Numbered from the stretch's first letter, positions 17,864 to 27,412 are shown. The stretch is DNA of 64,000 nucleotides from Microcoleus vaginatus HSN003 (GCF_022701255.1 NZ_CP031705.1:6634001-6698000), one strand, 5' to 3'. The notes: generated by a model from the letters alone, not told the origin. Translations and numbers: made by a program.

Positions 17864-18157
17864 CTACTCGGATGCTTCCGGTAAATCTGCTTTTGGCCAC
17901 AGCAGGCGCAAGCCCATCACCGCAAATCCGATCGCCGCTAGTCCCTTTACCAGTCGTTCCGGTAGCACCTCAGCGGTGCTGAAGCCGATCGCCACACCGA
18001 TTAAACTCGCCAGCAGCAGCGCCGACGCGGTGCCGAAAAATACAGCCCGCGGCGAGTTACAACTACTGCCCAGGGCGATCACAGCTAATTGACTTTTGTC
18101 TCCCAATTCTGACAAAAAAACTGTAATAAAACTTAGTCCCAAAAGTTGCCAGTCCAT
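17864..18157 (-). CDS. GDT1/TMEM165 (UPF0016) cation exporter, second half-size subunit
   Basis: A 97-residue half-size protein of the UPF0016 family, whose members export Mn2+ or Ca2+. The signature SELGDKSQL lies in the first helix; two more helices follow (ASALLLASLIGVAIGFSTA and LAAIGFAVMGLRLLW). Full-length relatives carry two E-x-G-D-K-[ST] motifs in one chain; here the second motif is in the gene 60 bp upstream (18218-18685), so the two products probably form a heterodimer. In cyanobacteria a fused relative (Mnx) is a thylakoid manganese exporter, a plausible but unproven role here. Confidence 0.88.
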   Translation of the reverse strand: MDWQLLGLSFITVFLSELGDKSQLAVIALGSSCNSPRAVFFGTASALLLASLIGVAIGFSTAEVLPERLVKGLAAIGFAVMGLRLLWPKADLPEASE

Positions 18158-18217
18158 GTTTTTTTAGTTCTTAGTTAGCTATTGTATAAATCTACGACTT
18201 ACCGACAAGGCAGACAA

Positions 18218-18685
18218 TTAACCCAGCACTTCCCACAGCAGAACCGCCGAAATCGCCAGTAAAATCACTCCGGCTGCTCTCTCCAAAGTTCTCGGAGCAA
18301 TCCGACTAGCCAGCCACCTTCCCAGCAACACCCCCAGCAAACTGGTTGCTATCAAAGCCGAACCCGCACCCGCAAACACGATCCAAGGATTTCGAGATTC
18401 AGCCGTCATTAGCAAAATCGCAAGCTGAGTTTTGTCTCCTATTTCAGCTAAAAAAATAGTTGCAAAAGTCGAAGCAAAAACTGCCCAGTGCTTCGACTTC
18501 AGTTTCTTTTGTTCCTGACAAATATCGGGATTTACAGTCCCTGAGAGTTCAGCGGGCTCCGGGGTTAAAGCAGCACAAATATCAGTAACCTCTTTTATTT
18601 GTAGTTGTACCTGTTGTGGCAAATCATAATTGAGGTTTACTGAGTCAGAAGCAGACAAGCTTGGCGGAACAGAATCAAGTTTCAC
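18218..18685 (-). CDS. GDT1/TMEM165 (UPF0016) cation exporter, first half-size subunit
   Basis: UPF0016 family with the signature LAEIGDKTQLA and three hydrophobic helices in residues about 70-155, preceded by an extra hydrophilic region of about 70 residues with no recognised domain. The frame is open to a TTG at 18691; GTG at 18685 is preferred, but neither has a good ribosome binding site, and part of the hydrophilic N-terminus may be untranslated. It is the upstream member of a two-gene unit with 17864-18157. Confidence 0.82.
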   Translation of the reverse strand: MKLDSVPPSLSASDSVNLNYDLPQQVQLQIKEVTDICAALTPEPAELSGTVNPDICQEQKKLKSKHWAVFASTFATIFLAEIGDKTQLAILLMTAESRNPWIVFAGAGSALIATSLLGVLLGRWLASRIAPRTLERAAGVILLAISAVLLWEVLG

Positions 18686-18903
18686 GGGCAATGAGTGCTA
18701 AAAGCTATTTATTTTTGACTTGTACTTTTGATTCTAACTCTCTCGGTGCCTGCTTTTACCAAACCAGGGTCATCTTTTTCCCCCGAGCTTTCAGCAACTG
18801 ATTCCTGGAACCACCCACCGCACCCACCAAGGGATACAAGCCCCCAGATTTATCTGTCGAGTCAATCTAAAATCTAAAATCTCAAATTGACTGACTGACT
18901 GGT

Positions 18904-19554
18904 TCATGTCCCGTAAGTTCGATCGCCCGCATCTCCCAAACCAGGTACAATAAAGCCCTGTTCGTTGACTATTTCGTCGATCGTTGCCGTGTAAATCATC
19001 AAACTCGGGTACTCTGCACTCAGCCTCTTCAAAGCCGGAGGAGCAGCCACCACAGAGATAATCCGAATCAAGCTCGGGTCAATTCCCCGTGCAGTCAATT
19101 CCTGCATAGTCGCTATAATCGTCCCGCCAGTCGCCAGCATCGGCTCGCTAATTATCACCCGCGTTTCCGGGTTAAACTGCGCCGGCAATTTGTTCAAATA
19201 ACAAGTGGGTTGTAGCGTCTCCTCATTTCTTGCCATGCCGAGGTGGTAAACCGAAGCCAGCGGTACAACCGTCTGAATTCCTTCCAGCAGTGCCAAACCC
19301 GCCCGCAAAATCGGTACCACAACTAACGGAGCTTCCGGGTTGATAAAAGTCGCCGGACATTCGCCCAAAGGGGTCTGCACTGTGGTTTCCACTGTCGGCA
19401 GCCATTCTCGAATCGCCTCGTAAGCCAGCCACCTTCCCAATTCTGTCATCGCAGAACGAAAAAGTACCGAGGGGGTGGCGGCGTCGCGAGCAACAGCCAG
19501 CCAGTGTTTAATTAACGGATGCGGGGGAACGTAAACGCGCAGTTGCAGGGACAT
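18904..19554 (-). CDS. upp: Uracil phosphoribosyltransferase
   Basis: Salvages uracil with PRPP to make UMP in the cytoplasm. It is 216 residues, of standard length. Conserved parts are PILRAGLALLEGIQ, the PRPP loop SEPMLATGGTIIATMQ (usually DPMLATGG in this family; Glu replaces Asp here) and the C-terminal PGLGDAGDRTYGT, which binds uracil. It is about 210 bp upstream of the GDT1 pair on the same strand, separated by a short AATCTAA repeat. Confidence 0.95.
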   Translation of the reverse strand: MSLQLRVYVPPHPLIKHWLAVARDAATPSVLFRSAMTELGRWLAYEAIREWLPTVETTVQTPLGECPATFINPEAPLVVVPILRAGLALLEGIQTVVPLASVYHLGMARNEETLQPTCYLNKLPAQFNPETRVIISEPMLATGGTIIATMQELTARGIDPSLIRIISVVAAPPALKRLSAEYPSLMIYTATIDEIVNEQGFIVPGLGDAGDRTYGT

Positions 19555-20252
19555 TAGGAAATTGGGGAGAGTGCTAGGTTAGAGAAATTTTATGCGGTGC
19601 GGTCGATCCTTTTCCAGGCCTTCGACAACCGGCGATCGATCGCTCTGTGCAACTTATCACATCCTTGAGGGTGCATACAAGCCAGAGAGTGAGAATCGAC
19701 CGAAGAGCACCATTTTAAAGATTGCCGTCGCGGGTTCAAACCCGAGCCTCACAGCTCGCATTCCTCTAAAGACGACTCAACAGCAACCAAATAAACCTCA
19801 ACCTTAGTTTTCTCTTTAGTCCTTTTCAAAGGACTTCAGCTTTTAGGCAGGGGTTTAAACCCCTGCCGGACTGCCCGACTGCCGCACTGCCGGACTATTG
19901 CGACAAGCACAAGCCGTCCCTTAGAACCCATCCGCCGATCGACCTCCATCAGCTTATTGAAATATTTTTCCAATAGTATTGACATTAATTAGCAACAAGG
20001 CTATAGTAATTTTTAGTGTTCTCCTCTCAAAGGATCGGCAGACGGGGGCAGTCGGCAATGGTAGACTGTTCCCGCATTTTTTTTGGGGAAAGAAGAAGGA
20101 AGAAGTCCGATGCAAGTCGGAAGAAGTCAAGGGTGAAGAGGGAAGAGGGAAAAAGGCAGAAGGCTAGATATGCAAAGGGAAAATAGCAGAGGCAACAGTT
20201 CAGGGAGGGCGATCGACTGTAAAATCATAGAAATATTAAGATTTTTAACCTA
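19555..20252. other. Intergenic region upp / crtH
   Basis: A 698-bp divergent spacer. An open frame at 19592-19807 has no recognisable family. A GGGTTCAAACCC phrase at 19733-19744 looks like a tRNA T-loop, but no cloverleaf forms. Near 20085-20165 there is a purine-rich GAAGAAGGAAGAAG stretch. The promoter of crtH probably lies in the last 100 bp. Confidence 0.5.
19818..19872 (+). repeat. Double-hairpin interspersed repeat
   Basis: Hairpin AGTCCTTT-TC-AAAGGACT (19818-19835), then a perfect 22-bp palindrome GGCAGGGGTTTAAACCCCTGCC (19846-19867), ending CGGACT. Same architecture as the copies at 2273-2320 and 2345-2400. Confidence 0.75.
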
Positions 20253-21797
20253 ATGTCAGCTCCTACCCAATCCCAATTATTTTCTCCCAACTCCCGCCCT
20301 ACACAGCAAGAGTTTGATGTGATTGTCATCGGTTCCGGCATTGGCGGACTCGTGACAGCCACCCAGCTAGCCGCTAAAAAAGCCAAAGTTTTGGTGCTCG
20401 AAAGCTATACAATTCCGGGGGGTAGCGCTGGATATTTCGATCGAGAAGGCTACAGATTCGATGTCGGCGCCTCCATGATTTTTGGTTTCGGACAGCGTGG
20501 CACCACCAACCTCCTCACCCGCGCCCTGAAAGCAGTCAACGTCACCTTAGAAACGATTCCCGACCCCGTACAGCTTCACTATCACTTACCCAGCGGCTTG
20601 GAACTTGAAGTGCCCCAGGCTTATGACAAATACTTGCAAGAATTAACTGACAGGTTCCCTCACGAACGCGAAGGAATCCACAAATTTTACGGCGAATGCT
20701 GGAACGTCTTCAACTGCCTCAACGGCATGGAATTGCTATCCCTAGAAGAACCCGGATATCTCGTCCGAGTCTTTTTTCAGAACCCTTTAGCCTGTTTGGG
20801 ATTGGTAAAATATCTGCCTCAAAATACTGGCGACATTGCGCGGCGCTACATAAAAGACCCTACGTTGCTGAAATTTATCGACATGGAATGCTACTACTGG
20901 TCTGTAGTACCCGCAGACTTGACGCCGATGATTAACGCTGGAATGGTATTTTCCGACAGACATTATGGTGGCATAAATTATCCCAAAGGCGGAGTCGGTC
21001 AAATTGCCCAAAAATTAGTAGAAGGATTAGAAAAATGCGGCGGGCAAATTCAATACAAAGCTAAAGCGAAAAAAATTATCACAGAAAACGGCCGCGCTGT
21101 CGGAGTCGAGCTAGCAACCGGCGAAGTTTACCGCGCAAAGCGGATAGTTTCTAACGCCACGCGCTGGGATACTTTTGAGAAATTGCTGCCGGCAGAAGAG
21201 ATGCCCGCTAGCGAGAAGAAATGGCAGCAGCGCTATCAAAAAGCCCCCAGTTTCTTGAGTTTGCATTTGGGAGTGGAAGCAAGCGTAATCCCTGCTGGTA
21301 GCGCCTGCCACCACATTTTGTTAGAAGATTGGGACAAAATGGAAGCGGCGGAGGGAACTGTTTTAGTGTCAATTCCGACGGTGCTCGACCCGGATTTAGC
21401 TCCCGCAGGATATCACATCGTTCACGCTTTTACGTCGAGTTGGATGGAAGAGTGGGAAGGACTGTCGCAGCACGAATACGAGGATAAAAAGGAAGAGGCG
21501 GCAGGGAGAATTATTGAAAGATTAGAAAAGATTTTTCCCGGTTTAGATGCCGGTTTGGATTATATGGAAGTTGGGACAGCGCGTTCTCACCGCCGCTTTT
21601 TGGGGCGCGAAGACGGAACTTACGGGCCGATTCCGCGACAGAAGCTAATGGGTTTGCTGGGAATGCCGTTTAACCGAACTTCTATGCCTGGTTTATATTG
21701 TGTGGGTGACAGTACGTTTCCCGGACAGGGTTTAAATGCGGTGGCGTTTTCTGGGTTTGCTTGCGCGCACCGAATTGCGGTTGATTTGGGTTTTTAG
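20253..21797 (+). CDS. crtH: Carotenoid isomerase (prolycopene isomerase)
   Basis: FAD-dependent isomerase that converts poly-cis lycopene to all-trans lycopene in carotenoid synthesis. It is 514 residues, of normal length. The N-terminal dinucleotide fold is [20 protein letters not shown] followed by [14 protein letters not shown]; further CrtISO signature regions are [33 protein letters not shown] and [13 protein letters not shown], and the C-terminal FAD-binding segment is [22 protein letters not shown]. It is more like CrtH than the phytoene desaturases in these features. Monocistronic, closed by a strong hairpin. Confidence 0.94.
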   Translation: MSAPTQSQLFSPNSRPTQQEFDVIVIGSGIGGLVTATQLAAKKAKVLVLESYTIPGGSAGYFDREGYRFDVGASMIFGFGQRGTTNLLTRALKAVNVTLETIPDPVQLHYHLPSGLELEVPQAYDKYLQELTDRFPHEREGIHKFYGECWNVFNCLNGMELLSLEEPGYLVRVFFQNPLACLGLVKYLPQNTGDIARRYIKDPTLLKFIDMECYYWSVVPADLTPMINAGMVFSDRHYGGINYPKGGVGQIAQKLVEGLEKCGGQIQYKAKAKKIITENGRAVGVELATGEVYRAKRIVSNATRWDTFEKLLPAEEMPASEKKWQQRYQKAPSFLSLHLGVEASVIPAGSACHHILLEDWDKMEAAEGTVLVSIPTVLDPDLAPAGYHIVHAFTSSWMEEWEGLSQHEYEDKKEEAAGRIIERLEKIFPGLDAGLDYMEVGTARSHRRFLGREDGTYGPIPRQKLMGLLGMPFNRTSMPGLYCVGDSTFPGQGLNAVAFSGFACAHRIAVDLGF

Positions 21798-21878
21798 CGG
21801 TAGTAGTAGGGTGCGTCAGATTGTTAGATTGAAATACGAGAGAAAATGTGAGGCTCCGGGGCTCCCTACACAAAGACT

Positions 21879-21912
21879 AAAAACCCGGTTTCTCTGCAGA
21901 AACCGGGTTTTT
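21879..21912. terminator. Bidirectional terminator crtH / pentapeptide gene
   Basis: A 15-bp perfect stem (AAAAACCCGGTTTCT with AGAAACCGGGTTTTT) around a CTGC loop. With A and T runs on its two sides it should work in both directions between these convergent genes. Same palindrome family as 15092-15159. Confidence 0.85.
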
Positions 21913-21949
21913 AACCTCAAAATTGGTGTTTTCCATTCTTTTAATGAGT

Positions 21950-22390
21950 TTACTGGTCGTAGCTGCCGCCGACGCCGATTTGGGTATTGTAGATTTTCGC
22001 ATCTGTGATCGTCATATCTTCCATCGATGCGCCGGATACGTCAGCGGTGTTAATGATAGCTGCGGTCAGATCTGCCCGATCGAGGTTTGCGTCATTTAAA
22101 CTGGCATTAGTCAGAAACACTGCGGTTAAGTTAGCACTTGTCAACTTAGCACCGGTCAAGTCAGCACCTTCGAGGTTGGCATGAGATAGGTTTGCTCCTC
22201 GTAAATTTGCTTCTCTCAAATCAGCACCAATTAAATGAGCTCCCGTTAAATCTGCTCCTGACAAGTCGCACTTAAAACATTGCCCCGTTGACAATAACTG
22301 TTTGACGTGAACCGGATTTTCAGCGCGAGCCGGGCCAGCCAACAGTAGGGGAGTAATTAAAAAAGTAGCGGCCAATAGATTGCGTTTCAT
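21950..22390 (-). CDS. Secreted pentapeptide-repeat protein
   Basis: 146 residues: signal peptide (MKRNLLAATFLITPLLLAG then PARAE), followed by about 17 A(D/N)LxX pentapeptide units from CDLSGADLTGAHLIGADL onward. These repeats fold as a right-handed square beta helix. The CFKC motif at the start of the repeats is common in cyanobacterial versions. The likely location is periplasm or thylakoid lumen. Partner and function are unknown. Confidence 0.88.
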   Translation of the reverse strand: MKRNLLAATFLITPLLLAGPARAENPVHVKQLLSTGQCFKCDLSGADLTGAHLIGADLREANLRGANLSHANLEGADLTGAKLTSANLTAVFLTNASLNDANLDRADLTAAIINTADVSGASMEDMTITDAKIYNTQIGVGGSYDQ

Positions 22391-22898
22391 AATCCTTTTT
22401 CCTCACAGACTCTGTATTCAAGTTCTTGTCTTGATATCTACAATCTTACCACGGTTGTTTTCGCAAGTTGCGATCTAATTCACAGATGGCCTGTGATATC
22501 GATTGCCCTCAACAACGCATAGATGGTCTCGACAAGCTCGCAAAACATAATTTCGCAAAACTTAACACTGCCGAACTTAATACAGTGCCTTTTTGTAGTA
22601 ACCTTTTCTAGGTTAGCTAATATAGCCAACCGATGTGTCTTTCTGAAGATGGAGATGATTCGCAATACGAGGGATGATTTTAGGGATGATCCTATCGCAA
22701 AAAGTTCACATAAAATACTTTGTTTTTAATAAAACTGTCACGAGGCTGAAAAATTAATTTAAAATAAAGATAAGCTTATAACTTTATAGGTATAGGTAGA
22801 GGAAAAGCAGTCACTGGCTTGATCCCCAGTCCAAGCTCTGCTGCATTTTTAACAATAAATTTTAATTAGTTCTCAGCAGCGCAGTAAAAATCCACCTA
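22391..22898. other. Intergenic, upstream of the CBS-GGDEF-EAL gene
   Basis: 508 bp with no gene family. The last 170 bp are AT-rich (TATAACTTTATAGG near 22777) and probably hold the promoter of the following gene. No tRNA or strong hairpin was seen. Confidence 0.45.
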
Positions 22899-25800
22899 GT
22901 GCTTGGAAAGCAGCACTTTTTTGGAATGTCGCAGAGTCCACGCGATCGCAAAACTCAATTAAATATGCTCAAAAACGATTCATCCAAGTATCTGCCAACC
23001 TTAGCTCAAGTAATTGACTGCTACCCCTTGACAGTTGCGCCCGATACCCCACTAGCAGAAGTAATTACCCTGATGGGCCAACGGCGCGGAAGTTGCTCTC
23101 TAAACACAGCCATTCCACCAACGGATATCTATCAGCAACTAACAGAAATCGCACATCCCCCCACCTCAAGCGCATTTAGAGACGCGACAGGTATCTGCGT
23201 CTTTGTCGTGGAAGAATCCCTAGAAAAATTATCCTCGCACTCTGCTCCACCTTCTCAATTGCAAGGAATCTTCACCGAGAGGGATCTTGTCGATTTGATT
23301 GCCTCGGGCAAAAACTTAAAAGGTGTCACCATCGCAGAAGTGATGAAGCAGCCGGCAGCAACTCTGACAAAATCCGAGACTCAAGACATTTTCAGCGCCC
23401 TAATTTTGCTGGGCCAACGAAGAATTAAGCATTTGCCAATATTGGACACTGACGGTCAACTATTAGGAGTAATTACGCCGGAAAGCATTCGCCAAGCCAT
23501 GCTGAAACCGGCAAATATCTTAAAAATGCGCCGCGTGAAAGAAGTAATGACCGCACAAGTCATTCAAGCACCTCGCTCCGCGTCAGTTAGGAGTTTAGCC
23601 GAATTGATGGCGCAGCACCGCGTTAGCTGCGTAGTAATTACCGAATCAACAGAATTATCGATGAATTTACCGTTCCCCATTCCATTAGGTATAGTAACAG
23701 AACGAGATATTGTAGAATTTCAAGCTTTAGATATAGATTTGTCGAAAACGATCGCCCAAACAGTGATGAGTACCCCTTTATTTAGCCTCAAGCAAGAAGA
23801 CTCGCTGTGGGTAGCTCATCAGGAAATGCACGAGCGTTTAGTCCGCAGGTTGGTAGTAACGGGGGAAGGCGGAGAACTCCTGGGAATAGTTACTCAAACC
23901 AACATACTGCGCGTACTTGACCCGATGGAAATGTCCGGGGCGATCGATGTTCTGCACGATTCAGTAGCAGAAAGGACTAAGGAATTGCAAAAAGCGATCA
24001 CATCGCTCAGCTTGACTAACGCCAGACTAGAAAGCGAAATTGCTACCCGCGTGCGGGCTGAGGCCAGGCTCCACCTTTTAGAATCTGCTGTAGTGAACGC
24101 TAACGACGCGATCGTGATTATGGATGCCGGAGACAGCGATATCTCTGACCCCACAATCATCTATGCCAACGAAGCTTTTACCCAAATGACGGGCTACCTA
24201 CCCGAAGAAATCATCGGGAAAACCCCCAGTTGCTTGCGTGGCCCAGAAAGCGACCCCACCCAAGTCGCTAAAATTCGCCGTACTTTCTCTCGCCGAGAAC
24301 CCCTACGCCTGGAATTGATTAACTACCGCAAAGACGGTTCAACATATTGGGTGGAACTCAACAGCGTACCCATTACCGACACCTCCGGGAACGTTACCCA
24401 CTGGGTGTCGGTGCAGCGAGATATTACCGATCGCAAGCGCATGGAACAAGCATTTTTTAAAGAAAAAGAACTTGCTCAGGTTACTCTACAATCGATCGGC
24501 GATGGCGTCATCACTACTGACGCCGACGGCTGCATTTTCACCCTGAATCCAGTTGCCGAAACACTCACGGGTTGGTCTACCTCGGAAGCTAAGGGTTTGC
24601 CCCTCGCCCGCGTGCTGAGAATAGTTGACGAAACTACCAGGCGGCCGATTGAAGATATCGCTGAAATTGCTTTGTGCGAAGGTCGGATTGTTGACCAAGG
24701 AAACAACAGCTTGCTGATTGACCGCAACAACACCGAATTTGCGATCGACCACTGCCTCGCCCCCATCCACGCCAGCAGCGGCGAAATTGTCGGGGCCGTC
24801 GTTGTGTTCCGAGATGTTACGCAAGTGCGAACTCAAGCGCGGCAACTCACCTGGCAGGCAACTCATGACCCGCTGACACAATTAGTCAACCGCCGGGAAT
24901 TTGAGTACCAGCTAGAGCACGCCCTGCACAGCGCTCAAGGTTACGGGCAAGAACACGTTATGCTTTACCTGGATCTCGATCGCTTCAAAATAGTTAACGA
25001 CACCTGCGGTCATGCTGCTGGGGACGAACTACTGCGCCAAGTCAGCCAGCTATTTAAAAGCAATATCCGCAAAACCGATATTTTGGCACGTCTGGGTGGC
25101 GATGAATTTGCCGTACTCCTGTACCATTGTCCCGTCGAACGAGGATTGAATGTTGCAGAATCGCTGCTGCGAAGCATTCAGCGATTCCGCTTTGGGTGGC
25201 AGGATAAAACTTTTTCGATCGGCGTCAGTATCGGTTTGGTAGTAATCAATCCCAAAACAGCCTCGACATCTGCGATTTTGAGCGCGGCCGATATTGCCTG
25301 TTACGCTGCGAAAAATAAAGGCCGCAACCGCGTGCAGGTTTATCAAGCCGGCGATCAAGAATTAATTAAACAGCACGGCGAAACGCAGTGGGTGGTGCAA
25401 ATTAATCAAGCTTTAGAAGAGAATCGCTTTTGCTTGTACTCTCAGCCGATCGTACCTTTGCTTAACTCTCCAACCACCGGAACCCACTGCGAAATCCTGC
25501 TGCGCCTCCAGCTTGAAACTGGTCAGGTGGTGTCGCCGATGGCGTTTATTCCGGCGGCCGAACGCTACAACTTGATGCACGCGATCGACCGCTGGGTAAT
25601 TCGCACTTTATTTAGCCAGTTATCTAAAATTTTCACAGCAAATTTATTTGTCCAAAACCCCGAGGTAGACAGCGATAAAATAGTTACCTTCCCTGCTTGC
25701 TCTCTTTTGTCTAATCCGCAATCCTCCTTTGGCAAATATCCCAGCCTTTATTCAATCAACCTTTCTGGGGACAGCCTCAACGAAGAAAAGTTTATCGAGT

Positions 25801-26291
25801 TTATTCAGGAGCAGTTTTCCATCCATCAAATACCGCCGCAAATAATTTGTTTTGAAATTACCGAAACCGTGGCGATCGGTAATCTCACAAAGGCAGCCAG
25901 CTTAATTTGGCAACTCAAGGAACTAGGCTGCCAGTTTGCCTTGGACGACTTCGGCAGCGGGATGTCTTCCTTTGCTTATCTGAAAAGCTTACCCGTTGAT
26001 TATCTCAAAATTGATGGCAACTTTATTAAGAATATTGCCGACAATCCTATTGATATTGCAATGGTGGAAGCTATTACCAAAATTGCTCATGTCATGGGAA
26101 TTAAAACTATTGCCGAATATGTGGAAAATCAAACAATTATGGATAAACTAAATGAACTTGGGGTAGATTACGCTCAAGGTTATCATTTGGGAAAACCTCA
26201 ACCTTGTAACTTCACCTCTCCTAGTTTAGCGGATGTTTTGGGGGATTTTACGGTTAATTCTTTTGCTCTTGAGGCTAAGCTGGTTTCTTGA
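22899..26291 (+). CDS. CBS-PAS-PAS-GGDEF-EAL cyclic-di-GMP regulator
   Basis: A 1130-residue cytoplasmic signalling protein. Four CBS domains in two pairs (about 30-350; LQGIFTERDLVDLIASGK, LGVITPESIRQAML, LGIVTERDIVEFQ, LLGIVTQTNILRVL) could bind adenine nucleotides. A short coiled coil (365-395) leads to PAS 1 (about 395-510), PAS 2 (520-640), GGDEF (about 655-815; intact LGGDEFAVLLY near 733) and EAL (about 835-1100). The EAL triplet reads EIL (CEILLRLQ near 865), while other residues are present: FEITET, ALDDFGSGMSSFAYLKSL and YLKIDG. Both activities are possible. The start is uncertain: GTG 22899, ATG 22926 or ATG 22968 all precede the first CBS domain. Monocistronic. Confidence 0.92.
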   Translation: MLGKQHFFGMSQSPRDRKTQLNMLKNDSSKYLPTLAQVIDCYPLTVAPDTPLAEVITLMGQRRGSCSLNTAIPPTDIYQQLTEIAHPPTSSAFRDATGICVFVVEESLEKLSSHSAPPSQLQGIFTERDLVDLIASGKNLKGVTIAEVMKQPAATLTKSETQDIFSALILLGQRRIKHLPILDTDGQLLGVITPESIRQAMLKPANILKMRRVKEVMTAQVIQAPRSASVRSLAELMAQHRVSCVVITESTELSMNLPFPIPLGIVTERDIVEFQALDIDLSKTIAQTVMSTPLFSLKQEDSLWVAHQEMHERLVRRLVVTGEGGELLGIVTQTNILRVLDPMEMSGAIDVLHDSVAERTKELQKAITSLSLTNARLESEIATRVRAEARLHLLESAVVNANDAIVIMDAGDSDISDPTIIYANEAFTQMTGYLPEEIIGKTPSCLRGPESDPTQVAKIRRTFSRREPLRLELINYRKDGSTYWVELNSVPITDTSGNVTHWVSVQRDITDRKRMEQAFFKEKELAQVTLQSIGDGVITTDADGCIFTLNPVAETLTGWSTSEAKGLPLARVLRIVDETTRRPIEDIAEIALCEGRIVDQGNNSLLIDRNNTEFAIDHCLAPIHASSGEIVGAVVVFRDVTQVRTQARQLTWQATHDPLTQLVNRREFEYQLEHALHSAQGYGQEHVMLYLDLDRFKIVNDTCGHAAGDELLRQVSQLFKSNIRKTDILARLGGDEFAVLLYHCPVERGLNVAESLLRSIQRFRFGWQDKTFSIGVSIGLVVINPKTASTSAILSAADIACYAAKNKGRNRVQVYQAGDQELIKQHGETQWVVQINQALEENRFCLYSQPIVPLLNSPTTGTHCEILLRLQLETGQVVSPMAFIPAAERYNLMHAIDRWVIRTLFSQLSKIFTANLFVQNPEVDSDKIVTFPACSLLSNPQSSFGKYPSLYSINLSGDSLNEEKFIEFIQEQFSIHQIPPQIICFEITETVAIGNLTKAASLIWQLKELGCQFALDDFGSGMSSFAYLKSLPVDYLKIDGNFIKNIADNPIDIAMVEAITKIAHVMGIKTIAEYVENQTIMDKLNELGVDYAQGYHLGKPQPCNFTSPSLADVLGDFTVNSFALEAKLVS

Positions 26292-26515
26292 AAAAGCAAG
26301 TTCGGCAACGAGCCAGCAATGGGATTTAAGGGATGGATGTTGAGGGATGAAGGAAAAGGGAGATTTTAAGTTGTCCTATCGTTTACTGTTGTTTGGGAAT
26401 GATTTAAACGCAGAGACCGCAGAGGGCGCTGAGTCACAGAAGAGAGAGATGAATAATTCCGATACCAACGGATTTGATATCAGATTAATTCTCCCTTCCC
26501 CTTCCCCATTACCCA

Positions 26516-26755
26516 TTAGCCATTACCTTCTACATTAGTTTCCGCCGCTTCAATGTACTGACTGTCTAACAAAAAAGCACCTTTTTCAAAGCGAATTCCC
26601 CAATAATTGCCGGGACGCCGATCGAACACAACGCCTTCAGCGCCGATCGCAATTAGATTCGCCGGCCGCAGCATTGGCATCGGTTCGGCAGTTTTGACGT
26701 AAGGTGGCATCGCCACAACTCGGACTTTTTGACCGATTGTAAATTCTTTTTCCAT
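26516..26755 (-). CDS. sipA: NblS-interacting regulator SipA (DUF3148)
   Basis: A 79-residue SH3-like protein. The family protein in Synechococcus binds the essential sensor kinase NblS and modulates high-light and nutrient-stress responses. Diagnostic stretches are FTIGQKVRVVAMPPYVKTAE, PMPMLRPANLIAIGAEG, VFDRRPGNYWGIRFEKGAF and LLDSQYIEAAE. It is single-copy here, with no kinase gene nearby. It lies just downstream of the duplicated GIY-YIG module but is probably transcribed separately. Confidence 0.85.
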   Translation of the reverse strand: MEKEFTIGQKVRVVAMPPYVKTAEPMPMLRPANLIAIGAEGVVFDRRPGNYWGIRFEKGAFLLDSQYIEAAETNVEGNG

Positions 26756-26825
26756 GAGTTTTATTCCTTTTGGCGATCGGCATAATCTAATGGTAACTGG
26801 GAGTGCGATCGAGAGCGATGAAATT

Positions 26826-27047
26826 TTAGACAGTATCTTTCATGCGTTTAGCCAACAAACAATCCTCAAAGCTAAAGGATTCTTCGTCTAAAAAGCTGGA
26901 GATTGCCATTTCGATCGCGGCTTCGAGAGAACATTCAAGTTCAGCGGACTTGGACAAGAGGGCAGCTTTTATATAGTCAGGCAAATAATCGACCAACTGA
27001 TGAATAGCTTCTGGAGAAAGGTGTTGCGTGGCGATTGTTTGATTCAT
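26826..27047 (-). CDS. Small helical protein of GIY-YIG module, copy 1
   Basis: 73 residues, predicted mostly helical: LSPEAIHQLVDYLPDYIKAA, then LLSKSAELECSLEAAIEMAI and SSFLDEESFSFEDCL. The core resembles a short DNA- or protein-binding helical fold such as an antitoxin, but no family can be named. Its ATG overlaps the stop of the upstream GIY-YIG gene (ATGA), so the two are translationally coupled. A clear paralogue lies at 27495-27701 in the same position relative to a second GIY-YIG copy. Function is unknown. Confidence 0.72.
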   Translation of the reverse strand: MNQTIATQHLSPEAIHQLVDYLPDYIKAALLSKSAELECSLEAAIEMAISSFLDEESFSFEDCLLAKRMKDTV

Positions 27048-27412
27048 AACTCTCTGGGGATTTTAACGTTGTAGGGAGGGTTGCTGGCTTGGAGGATGAG
27101 GGTTTCTAATTCATATGATAACCCCGGTCTTTGCCATTGGTTGAGAGTGACGAAGGCAATCCTTACTTCGTCTGGATTGTAGCGATCGAGCCAGCCCCAC
27201 AGAAAGGCTTTATGTCCGTTGCGAAGTCTGTCTCGCAAGTTTTTGGCTTTGCCAATGTAAAGCAATCCTTCGGAGGAATGCCGAAATGCGTATAAACCTA
27301 CTCTGGTAGGAATGGTATCAAAGTCGCGGCTGAGGGGTTGACATTGCTGGAAGGGGGTGAATGCAAGGGTGTCGAGAATTTGGCGGGCTTCTTGTTGGAT
27401 AGAATCGGGCAT
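27044..27412 (-). CDS. GIY-YIG nuclease-domain protein, intact copy
   Basis: 122 residues with all catalytic features of the GIY-YIG fold: GLY at 39-41, YIG at 52-54, Arg62 in the following helix, Glu101/Glu103 in YELETLIL and Asn115 in PPYNVK. Free-standing small GIY-YIG proteins of this kind are of unknown role; known relatives act in repair, restriction or homing. It is followed with ATGA overlap by a 73-residue partner. The second copy (27706-28074) has the same length but is broken. The start ATG is the one conserved between the copies. Confidence 0.85.
   Translation of the reverse strand: MPDSIQQEARQILDTLAFTPFQQCQPLSRDFDTIPTRVGLYAFRHSSEGLLYIGKAKNLRDRLRNGHKAFLWGWLDRYNPDEVRIAFVTLNQWQRPGLSYELETLILQASNPPYNVKIPREL

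Noticed and set aside
19661-19765. tRNA-like T-loop (GGGTTCAAACCC) in the upp-crtH spacer
   Set aside because: The 5-bp T-stem required for a tRNA does not pair, and no anticodon or D-arm can be placed.
19592-19807. 71-codon open frame upstream of crtH
   Set aside because: No family features, no ribosome-binding site, and it runs into repeat DNA.
19979-20167. 62-codon open frame with KKEEVRCKSEEVKGEEG-type tail
   Set aside because: Translation of a purine-rich GAAGAAG repeat.
26347-26538. 63-codon frame after the CBS-GGDEF-EAL gene
   Set aside because: Translates the dispersed CGCAGAG..GCAGAGGGCGC repeat and has no conserved features.
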